Source: Pseudacidovorax intermedius
Lineage (GTDB): Bacteria; Pseudomonadota; Gammaproteobacteria; Burkholderiales; Burkholderiaceae_C
DNA length: 64,000 nt
Reading direction: 5' to 3'
Assembly (NCBI RefSeq): GCF_003350475.1
Contig: NZ_QQAV01000004.1
Span: forward strand, 62,001 to 126,000
Part shown: one piece after another, positions 37,410-46,925 of the stretch
Layout of the letters: the number at the start of each line of letters is the position of its first letter
How positions within the stretch are numbered: position 1 is the first letter of the stretch
Notes under the pieces: model-generated
What the model was told of the DNA's origin: nothing
Seen by the model: only the letters and a program-made list of their open reading frames with translations
The model's database searches: none
Made by a program: the position numbers and the translations under genes

Positions 37410-38219
37410 GTGTCCGACGCGCACCTGCATCTCTGGGAAGACCGCTTCCTCTACGCCACTCACGCCATCGCCTCCGGCCTCACCGCCCGCGCGAGCGGCA
37501 CGGTGCTGATCGCACCTCCCGGCCGGAGCTTCACGCTGGTGTCCGGCCATGGCGAGCGGGTACAGGCCAGCGCCGCCTGGGTGCCGCCCTTGGTGGCCCG
37601 CCGCCTGGACGCAAGCCGCTGGGGCCTGTTGTCGCTCAACATCGACCCCGCCGCACTCCCCCACCGTCTGTTGGCCAAACGGCTCGGCGGCAATCGCATT
37701 CACGTGCTGGCGCCCGACCTTCTCGCGCCTCTGGCGCAGCCATGCGAAGGGGCCGTGCACGGCCAGCTCGATGCAAGCCAACTGCAGACGCTGTGCGATG
37801 AGGCGTTGCGGCGGATCATCGGCAGCGCCGCGCCGCCAGCCCCGGGAGGCACGCGCAACCTCGACCCGCGCGTCTGCCGGGTGGCTGCGGCCATCCGCCG
37901 CGATCCACAGGCATGTCCCCTGCCCGCATTGGCCGAGATCGCGGGCCTGTCGGCCGACCGGCTCACGCACCTCTTCCGTGAGCAGGCCGGCCTGTCGGTG
38001 ACGCGCTATGCCCTGTGGGCCAAGATCCGCCGCGCGATCCAGCAGATGCGCGAGGGCGCGCCGCTGACCCAGGTGGCACTGGCCGGCGGCTTCTCGGACT
38101 CGGCACACATGAGCCGGACCTTCCAGTCCTGCTTCGGCCTCGCGCCCTCCTTCCTCGCCGACCCGCGCCGCGTGCAACTCTCGGTGGACGACGCAGCCAC
38201 ACGCGCCTGGCCCGCCTGA
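37410..38219 (+). CDS. AraC family transcriptional regulator
   Basis: A 269-residue regulator starting at GTG. The N-terminal 130 residues look like a cupin-type sensor (APPGRSFTLVSG and later beta strands). The C-terminal 100 residues are the AraC double helix-turn-helix: LPALAEIAGLSADRLTHLFREQAGLSVTRY and TQVALAGGFSDSAHMSRTFQSCFGLAPSFL. It precedes the acylase lipoprotein gene by 160 bp in the same direction, so that gene is a plausible target, though this is not shown. Confidence 0.88.
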   Translation: MSDAHLHLWEDRFLYATHAIASGLTARASGTVLIAPPGRSFTLVSGHGERVQASAAWVPPLVARRLDASRWGLLSLNIDPAALPHRLLAKRLGGNRIHVLAPDLLAPLAQPCEGAVHGQLDASQLQTLCDEALRRIIGSAAPPAPGGTRNLDPRVCRVAAAIRRDPQACPLPALAEIAGLSADRLTHLFREQAGLSVTRYALWAKIRRAIQQMREGAPLTQVALAGGFSDSAHMSRTFQSCFGLAPSFLADPRRVQLSVDDAATRAWPA

Positions 38220-38379
38220 CCCCCGCGCGCGCAGGACCGGGCGACCGGAGGGCGTCCGGACCGCACGGGCTCGCGACCGCCCCGCCGGATAGCGGCTATG
38301 TACAAGCCACGGGATGCGCAACACCCTACGCTGCCGGCTGGCGTGCCAAGACGCCGCCAACAAGAAACAGGAGACCACC

Positions 38380-40896
38380 GTGACCCCTTCGCTCGGCCGC
38401 CATCTGCGGCCCTTGACCCTGCTTGCCATCGCCTCGCTGGCCGCCTGTGGCGGCAGCGGCGGCACCAGCCATTTCGTTCCCGCGCCCGCGCCTGCCCCCT
38501 CGCCGGCCCCGGCGCCTGCGGCTGCCTACCAGGCCGAAATCCGCCGCACCGCGCTGGGCGTTCCCCACATCAAGGCCGCCGACTGGGGTGGCGTGGGCTA
38601 CGGCTACGGCTATGCCCAGGCGCAGGATGCGCTGTGCACGATGGCGGATGCCTTCCTCACCTACCGCGGCGAGCGCTCGCGCTGGCTGGGCGCGGATGCG
38701 CAGGTGACCACCAGCGGCACCATCGGCCGTCCGAAGAACATCGACTCCGACTTCTTCCACCGCCAGGTGATGGACGACGCCCGCATCCAGGCCGTGATGG
38801 CGGCCCAGCCCGCCAAACTGCTGCAGATGGTGGAAGGCTTCACCGCCGGCTACAACCGCTATGTGCGCGAGCTGAAGTCGGGCGGCAGTCCCGGTCGCCA
38901 CGCAGCCTGCCGCGACCAGGCCTGGGTCACGACGGTCACGACCGCCGATCTGTGGCGCCGGATGTACCAGGCCAACTTTGCCGCCGGCTACAGCAACTTC
39001 CTTTCGGCCATCGCCAACGCCCAGCCGCCGGCGCCCATCACGACCACCCGCCGGACGCTACGCAGCCCTGCCCGGCAGTACGCCGTGCTGCGCCCGCAGA
39101 ACATTGCGGCGCCCGCGCTCGAAGTGGGCGGCGAGTCCGGGGTGGGCAGCAACATGTACGGCTTCGGAGGCGCGGCCACCGGCGGCGGGCCGGTGCTGTT
39201 CGGCAACCCCCACTGGTACTGGCGCGGGCCCGACCGCTTCTACCAGGCGCAGCTGACCATCCCGGGCGAGCTGGACGTGAGCGGCAGCTCCTTCCTGGGC
39301 ATCCCGGTCATCCTCATCGGCTTCAACAACGGGGTGGCCTGGAGCCACACAGTCTCGACGGCGCGCCGCTTCGGCTTCTTCCAGCTGACGCTGGCCTCTG
39401 ACGACCCCACGGCCTATATGCGCGATGGCCAGAAGGTGAAGATGACGGCCCAGCGCATCACCGTCGCCGTGAAGGACGGCGCCCCCGTCACCCGCACGCT
39501 CTACCGCAGCGAGTACGGGCCCATGGTCAACCTGGGCACGCTCAACCCGGCGCTGGCGTGGTCGGCCACCAGCGCCTTCGCCATCCGCGACATCAATGCC
39601 GACAACTACCGGCTGTTCCGCACCTGGATGCGCTGGAACACGGCGAAGTCGCTGGACGAGCTGATCGCCATCCAGAAGGAGGAATCGTCCATCCCCTGGG
39701 TGAACACCGTGGCGGTGGGCCGCGGCAGCAGCCAGGCCTGGTACGGCGACATCGGCGCCATGCCCAATGTGCCGCCGGCGCAGCTCTCGGCCTGCGCCAC
39801 GCCGTTCAGCGCCGCGCTGGCGGCGGCCCTGCCCCGCGTGCCCGTGCTGGACGGCTCGCGCTCGGCGTGCAACTGGACGGTCGACCCCGCTGCCGCACAG
39901 CCCGGGGCCCTGCCGGCCACCCAGATGCCCGGGCTGCTGCGCGACGACTACGTCGCCAACATGAACGACAGCTACTGGCTGGCCAACCCGGACGCGCCAC
40001 TCACGGGTTATCCGTCCATCATCGGCCCGACCGGCACGGAGGCGCAGTCGCTGCGCACCCGCATGGGCCACCTGATGGCCCGCGCACGACTGGCCGGCAC
40101 CGACGGCTATGCCGGCAACCGCGCCACGCCCGACATCGTGCAGCGCATGGTGCTGGGCAGCCGCGTGCTCAGCGCGGAGCTGGTCAAGAGCCAGGCCCTG
40201 ACGCTGGCCTGCACCGCGCCCACCACGGTCAGCGTGAGCGCCGATGCCGCCACCGGCCAGACCTATTCCCCGGCGCGCACGGTGGACATCGCTGCCGCCT
40301 GCGACCAACTGCGCAACTGGGATTCCACCGGCAACGCCGACGCCCGCGGCGCGCATGTATGGGACGAGTTCTGGCGCCGGGCCGAGAAGCTCGGCGCGGC
40401 CGCGCTGTGGGCCGTGCCCTTCGACGCCGCCGACCCGCTGAACACGCCGCGCGACCTGCAGCCCGCGGCCGCCGCCAGCCTGCGTCAGGCGATGGGCGCC
40501 GCCACACTGGCGATCCAGGCCAGTGGCTTCGCGCTCAATGCGCCGCGGGGAGAGACGCTGTTCGCCACCCGCGGCGGCGTGCGCATCCCGCTCTATGGCG
40601 GCTGCGGCAATGTCGGCTACTTCACCATCGCCTGTTCCGAGCAGCGCATCGAGCAAGGCGGCTACAGCATGGACGGGGACCCCAACGGCAACAGCTACAT
40701 GCAGGTGGTTCAGTTCGACGCGGCGGGGGTCCAGGCCCACACCTTCCTGACCTTCTCGCAATCGGACGATCCGGCCTCGCCGCACAACGGCGACTACACC
40801 CGGCGCTACAGCGCCAAGCAGTGGCTCAAGGTGCCGTTCACCGAGGCGGAAATCCAGGCCGATCCGCAGTACAGCAGCAGCCGGATCGCGGAGTGA
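38380..40896 (+). CDS. penicillin-acylase-family lipoprotein, AHL-acylase-like
   Basis: An 838-residue Ntn hydrolase precursor. The start is GTG at 38380, with AGGAGA 6 nt before it; an earlier ATG gives no signal peptide. The signal ends in lipobox LAACGG, then a Pro/Ala linker, so the enzyme is likely lipid-anchored. The alpha chain covers about residues 50-256. The beta-chain nucleophile is Ser257 in VGSNMYGFGG. Following segments GNPHWYWRGPDRFYQ, LTIPGELDVSG, GFNNGVAWSHTVS and IPWVNTVAVG track the PvdQ/aculeacin-acylase branch rather than penicillin G acylase. Likely reaction: amide hydrolysis of long-chain acyl groups such as acyl-homoserine lactones or lipopeptides; the exact substrate is an inference. 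Confidence 0.88.
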   Translation: MTPSLGRHLRPLTLLAIASLAACGGSGGTSHFVPAPAPAPSPAPAPAAAYQAEIRRTALGVPHIKAADWGGVGYGYGYAQAQDALCTMADAFLTYRGERSRWLGADAQVTTSGTIGRPKNIDSDFFHRQVMDDARIQAVMAAQPAKLLQMVEGFTAGYNRYVRELKSGGSPGRHAACRDQAWVTTVTTADLWRRMYQANFAAGYSNFLSAIANAQPPAPITTTRRTLRSPARQYAVLRPQNIAAPALEVGGESGVGSNMYGFGGAATGGGPVLFGNPHWYWRGPDRFYQAQLTIPGELDVSGSSFLGIPVILIGFNNGVAWSHTVSTARRFGFFQLTLASDDPTAYMRDGQKVKMTAQRITVAVKDGAPVTRTLYRSEYGPMVNLGTLNPALAWSATSAFAIRDINADNYRLFRTWMRWNTAKSLDELIAIQKEESSIPWVNTVAVGRGSSQAWYGDIGAMPNVPPAQLSACATPFSAALAAALPRVPVLDGSRSACNWTVDPAAAQPGALPATQMPGLLRDDYVANMNDSYWLANPDAPLTGYPSIIGPTGTEAQSLRTRMGHLMARARLAGTDGYAGNRATPDIVQRMVLGSRVLSAELVKSQALTLACTAPTTVSVSADAATGQTYSPARTVDIAAACDQLRNWDSTGNADARGAHVWDEFWRRAEKLGAAALWAVPFDAADPLNTPRDLQPAAAASLRQAMGAATLAIQASGFALNAPRGETLFATRGGVRIPLYGGCGNVGYFTIACSEQRIEQGGYSMDGDPNGNSYMQVVQFDAAGVQAHTFLTFSQSDDPASPHNGDYTRRYSAKQWLKVPFTEAEIQADPQYSSSRIAE

Positions 40897-40932
40897 GGAT
40901 GGCGGCGGCGGCCGTGATGCCGCCGCGCGCCT

Positions 40933-41211
40933 TCAGCGGCCGTGGCGCCGGTTCCAGGCCACCAGCGCCAGCACCACCGCACCGGCCGCGACGCTCAGGT
41001 GGCCGCAACCGACGACCAGCCCCACGGCCCAGCCCCAGGCCTGCACGGCGGCGGCCAGACCGAGCAGCAGCGCGGCGCTGCCTCCGAGCCGCAGCAGCGC
41101 GGTGAGACGGGCCGGCAGCGGCCGGCCGAAGAGGTCGTCCTGGTGCCGCTCCATCGCTGCCGCCAGCAGCGCGAAACCGGCGAGCAGCAGTGCAGTGACC
41201 AGCGCGTGCAT
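40933..41211 (-). CDS. DUF3325 family small membrane protein
   Basis: A 92-residue protein with three hydrophobic segments (residues 1-20, 40-63 and 66-86). It is the last gene of a coupled operon: its ATG overlaps the stop of the PepSY gene (TGATG). Size, topology and context match the DUF3325 proteins that accompany PepSY reductase-like genes at siderophore loci. Its role is unknown. Confidence 0.7.
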   Translation of the reverse strand: MHALVTALLLAGFALLAAAMERHQDDLFGRPLPARLTALLRLGGSAALLLGLAAAVQAWGWAVGLVVGCGHLSVAAGAVVLALVAWNRRHGR

Positions 41212-42839
41212 CAGCGACCCCCTTCGGCAGCCAGCCCATCGGCCGGCGTCCGCGGGACGGCCGCCTTCGCCGATGCCCGCGGCCTGGGCAGACGGGCCTG
41301 GTGCCGCATCGTGCGCAGAGCCAGCACCGCATGCAGCGCGGCGAGGGCCCACAGCGTCAGCTCCATGCCGGCGAACACGCCGTCGCCCGCCTGAAGGCTG
41401 GCCAGCAGGTGGCGACCGGTGGTCAGCCAGCTCAGCACCGGCAGCAGCGCCAGCACGGCGGCGGCGGTCCACAGCAGTTCGATCCAGGCCCGGCGGGCCG
41501 GCCGCAGCAGCGCCCAGGCCAGGGTTGCCCCCCAGACCATGAAGAACAGGTCGACCTCCCATTCGGCGCGCTGCGCCATGCCGACGGGCAGCAGCCGGTT
41601 GGCCCACAGCATGCCGGCCATGGCGATCGACAGGCCGGCGATGGCGGCGATGTTCAGCCGCTCCACCAGCCAGAAGCCGAAATAGGGTCGCGCCGGGTCG
41701 GGCAGCTTGGCGCGACGCTTGACGGTCCACATCACCAGGCCCGTGCCCACCATGGCGGTGCCCGCCAAGCTGACGAGGAAGTAGAGCCAGCGCGTCACGC
41801 CATCGCTGAAGCGGCCGAGGTGCAGGGCGTACATCACGCCGCGGGTTTCGGCGGCCGGGCCCACACGGTCCCTGACCTCCAGCAGGCGGCCGGTGCTGCC
41901 TTCGAAGAGCATGTACTGCGGACTGACCGACACCCGGCCTTCGTCGCCGCGCGTGACCACCACCCGCGCCACCGCGTCGCCCGGATTGGCGATGGTCACG
42001 CGCCCCAGGGCGTCGGCACCCCAGCGCGCTTGCGCCTGTCGCACCATGGGGCCGATGGGCGCGAGCGCTACGGCCTGGCCGCTGGGCGTCTGCGGCTGGA
42101 CGAAGGCGCTCATTTGGGCGTTGAGCGTGCGGCGCTCGGCCGGCGTCTTGAACGCCGCCTGCTCGCCGAAGGGCATGTACAGCAGCATCAGCGTCACCAA
42201 GCCGGTGTACGTGATCATCAGGTGGAAGGGCAACCCGAGCACCGACAGCACGTTGTGCGCGTCGAGCCAGGAGCGCTGCCCCTTGCCCCAGCGGAAGGTA
42301 AAGAAGTCCGTGAAGATCTTCTTGTGCGTGATCACCCCGCTCACGATGGCCACCAGCATGAACATGGCGCAGATGCCGGCCAGCCAGCGCCCCCACAGCA
42401 CCGGCATGTAGTGGAACTGGAAATGGAAGCGGTAGAAGAATTCGCCGCCGCGCGTCTCGCGCGCCGCCACCACCTGGCCGGTGTGCGGGTCGAAGCTGGC
42501 GCTTTCGAAGGCGCGGCGCCCCTGCGCGGCCGGCTTGCGCCAGAAGGCGTCGGCCAGGGGATTGCGGTCGTCGGGCAGCGCGAAGCTCCACTGCGTGCTG
42601 TCCGGGGCGCGCGCCTGCAGGCCGGCCGTCACGCGCTCGGCCACGGTGGCGAGGTCGGGGCGGTCGGCACGGTGCGGCACCTCGGGCCGCATCCACTGCG
42701 AGATCTCTTCCTTGAAGTAGCTCACCGTGCCCGTGAGGAACATGGCGTAGAGCAGCCAGCCGACCAGGAGGCCGGCCCAGATGTGCAGGTCGGACATGCG
42801 TTGGCGCAGGCCGCGCGCGGGCGGGGCGTGCTTCTTCAT
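41211..42839 (-). CDS. PepSY-associated membrane protein, iron reductase-like
   Basis: A 542-residue inner-membrane protein of the PepSY_TM/PiuB group. It starts with a helix next to SDLHIWAGLLVGWLLYAMF, holds PepSY-type periplasmic parts, and has further helices around residues 150-175, 200-220, 345-370 and 390-500. Conserved His (LHIWAG, HFQFHYMP, DAHNVLSVLGLPFHLM, LHLGRFSDG) could bind heme, as in FoxB-like proteins thought to reduce ferric siderophores in the periplasm. It is coupled to DUF3649 upstream (ATGA) and DUF3325 downstream (TGATG), with a Fur box at the head of the operon. Confidence 0.85.
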   Translation of the reverse strand: MKKHAPPARGLRQRMSDLHIWAGLLVGWLLYAMFLTGTVSYFKEEISQWMRPEVPHRADRPDLATVAERVTAGLQARAPDSTQWSFALPDDRNPLADAFWRKPAAQGRRAFESASFDPHTGQVVAARETRGGEFFYRFHFQFHYMPVLWGRWLAGICAMFMLVAIVSGVITHKKIFTDFFTFRWGKGQRSWLDAHNVLSVLGLPFHLMITYTGLVTLMLLYMPFGEQAAFKTPAERRTLNAQMSAFVQPQTPSGQAVALAPIGPMVRQAQARWGADALGRVTIANPGDAVARVVVTRGDEGRVSVSPQYMLFEGSTGRLLEVRDRVGPAAETRGVMYALHLGRFSDGVTRWLYFLVSLAGTAMVGTGLVMWTVKRRAKLPDPARPYFGFWLVERLNIAAIAGLSIAMAGMLWANRLLPVGMAQRAEWEVDLFFMVWGATLAWALLRPARRAWIELLWTAAAVLALLPVLSWLTTGRHLLASLQAGDGVFAGMELTLWALAALHAVLALRTMRHQARLPRPRASAKAAVPRTPADGLAAEGGR

Positions 42840-43156
42840 CCGGCCGCTCCCGAACGCCAGACCGAGACGCTGGCCAGCAGCAACGGCATCGCAGCGATCA
42901 ACAGTCCGACCCAGGCCCGCGTGGCGCTGCGCGCCGCGAACACCCAGATCACCGCCGCCGCGAAGACGGCAAAGCTGGCCAGCGCACCGCCTAGCACCGT
43001 CTGCGGGCGGCTGGCCGGCAGCGCGAGCGCGGCCACGCTGGTGAGTGCGCCGAGCGCGTAGCCGCCGCCCACGGCCGCAGCGATGCGCGAAACGACAGGG
43101 CCGGCCTGCCAGGTCCGGGCCAGCCACTGCTGAGCGAGGGGCAGCGCGCCGCTCAT
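42836..43156 (-). CDS. DUF3649 family membrane protein
   Basis: A 106-residue protein with three predicted helices (about residues 22-45, 55-75 and 80-97). The ordered set DUF3649, PepSY and DUF3325 is a recurring iron-uptake module of Burkholderiales and pseudomonads, normally beside a TonB-dependent siderophore receptor. Its ATG overlaps both the stop of a short upstream reading frame (ATGA) and, at its own end, the start of the PepSY gene. Function is unknown. Confidence 0.75.
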   Translation of the reverse strand: MSGALPLAQQWLARTWQAGPVVSRIAAAVGGGYALGALTSVAALALPASRPQTVLGGALASFAVFAAAVIWVFAARSATRAWVGLLIAAMPLLLASVSVWRSGAAG

Positions 43157-43314
43157 CGGGCCGCCTCCGGCTTCGCCGGGACTGCGAGTCCCCCGTGGAC
43201 CGGCGGACGCGGCAGCCGCGCACCGGGGTCGGCCGCGCGTCGGCGAAGGGTGGAAGGCACGGCATCGCGCCACGGGACGAGGGCCGCCGCAGCGGCCCGG
43301 CAGGTCGGGAACAT
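43153..43314 (-). CDS. possible coupled small reading frame (53 codons)
   Basis: A 53-codon frame fills the leader between the Fur box and DUF3649. It has GGAG 8 nt before its ATG and ends in an ATGA overlap with the DUF3649 start, the same coupling used by the rest of the operon. The predicted peptide ([15 protein letters not shown] at the start) is Arg/Pro/Ala-rich with no membrane helix, and the composition is what random high-GC sequence would give. It may be a leader peptide, a remnant, or chance. Confidence 0.35.
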   Translation of the reverse strand: MFPTCRAAAAALVPWRDAVPSTLRRRAADPGARLPRPPVHGGLAVPAKPEAAR

Positions 43315-43439
43315 GGACAAGGCTCCAGGCAAGGCACGCGAGCGTTGCCACCTGGAGGCGGCAACTTCGCATCGCTGGCTGGACCTGGGGGCACCGCGTC
43401 AGGCGGCGCGCACGGTCTGGCTGACGATCGCAGACTTTT

Positions 43440-43459
43440 TGAGAATTGTTCTCATTGTA
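43440..43459 (-). promoter_or_regulatory. Fur box and -10 of the DUF3649-PepSY-DUF3325 operon
   Basis: TGAGAA-TTG-TTCTCA (43440-43454) is a perfect palindrome that matches the Fur 7-1-7 consensus TGATAATNATTATCA at 12 of 14 positions. On the minus strand a TACAAT hexamer (complement of 43454-43459) abuts it, so bound Fur-Fe2+ would cover the transcription start. The operon's first known gene begins about 285 nt downstream. The box also lies 27 nt upstream of the plus-strand TAAAAT (43482-43487) that may serve the phosphatase gene. Confidence 0.8.
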
Positions 43460-43563
43460 GAGCGGCGAACGCACTCCCCGCTAAAATGCGTGCCTTCTTT
43501 TCCGTCCGCATCGCCGGACGCGTCTCTGGCGGGCCGGGCCCGCACCCGTTCCTCGCACAACCC

Positions 43564-44607
43564 ATGTCGTCCAACCTGCATCCCATGCTCAACGTGGCCA
43601 TCAAGGCCGCCCGCGCCGCCGGCGCCATCATCAACCGCGCCGCGCTCGATGTCGAAGCGGTGCGCGTCTCGCAGAAGCAGGTGAACGACTTCGTGACCGA
43701 GGTGGACCATGCCGCCGAGGCGATCATCATCGAGACGCTGCTGACGGCCTATCCCGGCCACGGCATCCTGGCAGAAGAATCGGGCAGCGAGCACGGCGCC
43801 CGCGATTCGGAGTACGTCTGGATCATCGATCCGCTGGACGGCACCACCAACTTCATCCACGGCTTTCCTGTGTACTGCGTGTCCATCGCGCTGTCGGTGC
43901 GCGGCAAGATCGAGCAGGCCGTGGTCTACGACCCGACGCGCAACGACCTGTTCACCGCGTCGCGCGGCCGCGGCGCCTACCTCAACGAGCGGCGCATCCG
44001 CGTGTCCAAGCGCATCCGCCTGCCCGAGAGCCTGATCTCCACCGGCTTCCCCTTCCGCACGGGCGACAACTTCAAGCAGTACCTGGCCATCATGGCCGAC
44101 CTGATGCCCCGCGCTGCCGGCCTGCGCCGCCCCGGCGCCGCCGCGCTGGACCTCGCCTATGTGGCCGCCGGCTACACCGAGGCCTTCTTCGAGACGGGCC
44201 TCAACATCTGGGACGCCGCCGCCGGCTCGCTGCTGGTGACCGAGGCGGGTGGCCTGATCAGCAACTTCACCGGCGAAGGCGAGTTCCTGGACCAGCGCGA
44301 GCTGCTGGCCGGCACGCCGCGCATCTACGGCCAGCTGGTGCCGATCCTGAGCAAGTACTCCAAGTTCGCCGGCGTGGACGACAAGCTGGCCGCCACCGAG
44401 CGCATCCGCTCGGTCGACCCCAGCCGCCGCGCCGCCGGTGTCGACGACTCGGCCGACATCTATGCCCGCTCCACCGTGGGCCTGGGCACTGACGACGCCG
44501 AGGCCGAAGGCGCCGCCGAGGCGCCGGCACCCGCGCCGGCAGCGCCCCGCAAGCTGACCCGCGTCAAGCGCGCCCCCGAGACCAACGAAGGCAATCCGGG
44601 CGCGTGA
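43564..44607 (+). CDS. suhB: inositol monophosphatase family protein (SuhB-like)
   Basis: A 347-residue Mg2+-dependent phosphatase of the inositol monophosphatase family, nearest to SuhB, which in E. coli also works in rRNA transcription antitermination. Metal-site residues are visible: LAEESG (Glu near 70), DPLDGTTN (Asp89, Asp92) and WDAAAG (Asp217). The catalytic core ends near residue 265. About 80 further residues form an acidic then Ala/Pro-rich and finally basic tail ([14 protein letters not shown]). The stop overlaps the GTG of the FUSC gene (GTGA). A TAAAAT hexamer at 43482-43487 is a candidate -10. Confidence 0.88.
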   Translation: MSSNLHPMLNVAIKAARAAGAIINRAALDVEAVRVSQKQVNDFVTEVDHAAEAIIIETLLTAYPGHGILAEESGSEHGARDSEYVWIIDPLDGTTNFIHGFPVYCVSIALSVRGKIEQAVVYDPTRNDLFTASRGRGAYLNERRIRVSKRIRLPESLISTGFPFRTGDNFKQYLAIMADLMPRAAGLRRPGAAALDLAYVAAGYTEAFFETGLNIWDAAAGSLLVTEAGGLISNFTGEGEFLDQRELLAGTPRIYGQLVPILSKYSKFAGVDDKLAATERIRSVDPSRRAAGVDDSADIYARSTVGLGTDDAEAEGAAEAPAPAPAAPRKLTRVKRAPETNEGNPGA

Positions 44608-46868
44608 GCCTGAGCACGGCCGGCCGTCCCCAGGTGCGCAAAAGCCTGCGCACCGCCCTCAGCCACGACGTCACGAACGGGCTGTCGGTCGCGCTTGGCC
44701 TCCTGCTGATTTCGGGCGGCGTCCATCTCTGGCTGGATGCGGCCGCCGCCGCCTCAGCCGCCACCGGCGTCATCGTCGCCAGCCCGCCCGACCGCGCGGC
44801 GCCGCGCCGCGGCAAGCTGCGCCAGCTGCTGCCGGCGGCGCTGCTCAGCCTGCCGCTGTTCTTCGCGGTGCAGATGCTGCACACCATGCCGGGGCGGCTC
44901 GGCCTGCTGCTGGTGCCGGCCTCGTTCCTGGCCTTCCTTGCCATGGCCTGGGGCAAGCGGGGCATCCCGATCGCCATCGCGCTGATGCTGGCGATGGTGT
45001 TCTCGATGGCGACACGTCCCCCTTCCGGCCTGGGTGAGGCGCTGGCCCGCACGGGGCACATGGCGCTGGGCTCGGCGCTGTACGTGGTCTACGCCACGCT
45101 GATGAACCTGGTGCTCAACGCCCGCTACCGCACGCAGTACATGGCCGACCTGCTGCTGTCGATGGCGGGGCTGATGCGGGCGCAGGCGCGGCAGTTCCGC
45201 GCGCGGGACGAATCCAGCGACGTGCGCGAGGTCGACGCGCCGGCGCTCGGCGCCATGCTCCGCGCGCAGGCGGCGCTGGCCGACCAGCTGCAGTCCACCC
45301 GCGACCTGGTGTTCGAATCGCCTCGTACGCCCTACCGCCAGCGCCTGGCCGGCATGCTGATGACGGTGCTGGAGATGCGAGACCACCTGCTGGCCAGTGA
45401 GCTCGACTTGGAGACGCTGCGCAGCCATCCGCGGCACGGCGCGCAGCTGGCCGCCATGCGCAGCGTGCTGGAGGCCATGGCCGGCGATGTTGAAGCCCTG
45501 GCCGACGCGCTGCTGCAGATGCGCCGGCCCGCCACCATTGCCGACCGACGTCAGCAACTGGCCGCCATCCCGGCGGATGCGGACGAGACGGCGGCCTTCG
45601 GCGGCCCCTCCCCCGGCCAACTGGCCCGCGGCCTGGCCAACCGGCTGGCCCATCTCAATGACGAGACGGTGCGCCTGGCCCGCCTGGCGCGCGGCGAGGA
45701 AGCGCCGGACCTGGCCGTGGTCCGCGCCCACTGGCAGGTCTTCGTCAGTCCCACCGAGTGGTCGATCCGGCCCTTCCTCGCGCTCTGGCGCTGGGACGCG
45801 CCGCCGCTGCGCCATGCCATCCGCGCGGCGCTTGCGCTGGCCACTGGCTACGTCATCGCCGTGCTGATGCCCTGGGGCTCGCACGACTACTGGATCCTGC
45901 TGACCATCGTGGTGGTGTTGCGCGGCAGCCTGGCGCAGACGCTGGAGCGGCGCAACCAGCGCGTGGCCGGCACGCTGGTAGGCAGCCTGTTCGCCGTGGC
46001 GCTGCTGGCCACCCATCCCGGCCCCGTGGAGCTGCTGCTGGCCATGACGGCAGCCCAGGCCTTCGCCCACGGCTTTGCGGTGCGCAAGTACACCCTGACG
46101 GCGGTGGCGGCTACCGTGCTGGGGCTTGTTCAGGCGCACCAGCTCTATGCCGGCGCGGCGCCCACCTTTGCGCTGGGGGAGCGTATTGCCGACACGCTGA
46201 TCGGCGCGGCGCTGGCGTGGGCCTTCTGCTATGTGCTGCCATCCTGGGAGCGCACGCAGATTCCGGCCCTGGTGCGGCGGACGGTGGCAGCGCAGGCCCG
46301 GCATGCGCGGCTGTCGCTGTCGCTCGGCCAACTGCATGCCCTGGAGACGGCCCCTGAACTGGAATGGCGGCTGGCGCGCCGGGAGGCCTTCGATGCCCTT
46401 TCGGCGCTGGTGCAGGCGACGCAGCGCTCGCTGTCGGAGCCGCGTGCCGTGCAGCCGCCGCTGGAACCGCTGGAGCGCCTGCAGGCTCACAGCTACCAGC
46501 TGCTGGCGCAGCTGTCGTCGGTGAAGTCGATGCTCGTGCTGCGGCACGACCGGCTGACACCGTCGCAGGTGCAAGGCCCGCTGGAGCGCGCCGCGCGGCG
46601 CATCGACGAGGCGATCGGGCCTCGTCCCGCCGGAGCGCCCGAGCGGGCGGAACCGGCGGATGCGCCGGATGCCGCCCCCGCGGCCTCGCTGTCCTCCGGG
46701 CCGGTGCCCCTGCCGGACCCCTTCGACCAGGACATCAGCCCCTGGCTGTTGCGCCGGCTCGACCTCGCCGCGGGCATTGCCATGCAGATCAAGGCGGATG
46801 TGGCGCAGATCCTGCGCGACCCCGCCATGCTGCCGGCAGGCCCTTCTCAGCAACCCCGCAGCGCCTGA
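44604..46868 (+). CDS. FUSC family transporter (YccS/AaeB-like)
   Basis: A 754-residue inner-membrane protein starting at GTG inside the suhB stop. Two clusters of membrane helices (about residues 25-160 and 405-535) are separated by a cytoplasmic helical region and followed by a cytoplasmic tail, the FUSC/YccS layout. The second cluster opens with [39 protein letters not shown], a conserved family segment. Relatives such as AaeB export aromatic carboxylic acids; the substrate here is not known. Ala/Pro-rich residues lie near the C-terminus. Confidence 0.82.
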   Translation: MSLSTAGRPQVRKSLRTALSHDVTNGLSVALGLLLISGGVHLWLDAAAAASAATGVIVASPPDRAAPRRGKLRQLLPAALLSLPLFFAVQMLHTMPGRLGLLLVPASFLAFLAMAWGKRGIPIAIALMLAMVFSMATRPPSGLGEALARTGHMALGSALYVVYATLMNLVLNARYRTQYMADLLLSMAGLMRAQARQFRARDESSDVREVDAPALGAMLRAQAALADQLQSTRDLVFESPRTPYRQRLAGMLMTVLEMRDHLLASELDLETLRSHPRHGAQLAAMRSVLEAMAGDVEALADALLQMRRPATIADRRQQLAAIPADADETAAFGGPSPGQLARGLANRLAHLNDETVRLARLARGEEAPDLAVVRAHWQVFVSPTEWSIRPFLALWRWDAPPLRHAIRAALALATGYVIAVLMPWGSHDYWILLTIVVVLRGSLAQTLERRNQRVAGTLVGSLFAVALLATHPGPVELLLAMTAAQAFAHGFAVRKYTLTAVAATVLGLVQAHQLYAGAAPTFALGERIADTLIGAALAWAFCYVLPSWERTQIPALVRRTVAAQARHARLSLSLGQLHALETAPELEWRLARREAFDALSALVQATQRSLSEPRAVQPPLEPLERLQAHSYQLLAQLSSVKSMLVLRHDRLTPSQVQGPLERAARRIDEAIGPRPAGAPERAEPADAPDAAPAASLSSGPVPLPDPFDQDISPWLLRRLDLAAGIAMQIKADVAQILRDPAMLPAGPSQQPRSA

Positions 46869-46925
46869 CTGCGGTTGCCGGCTCGCCGCCGGCCCACCGC
46901 CTGCGCTGCCGCATGGAGATGCCGA

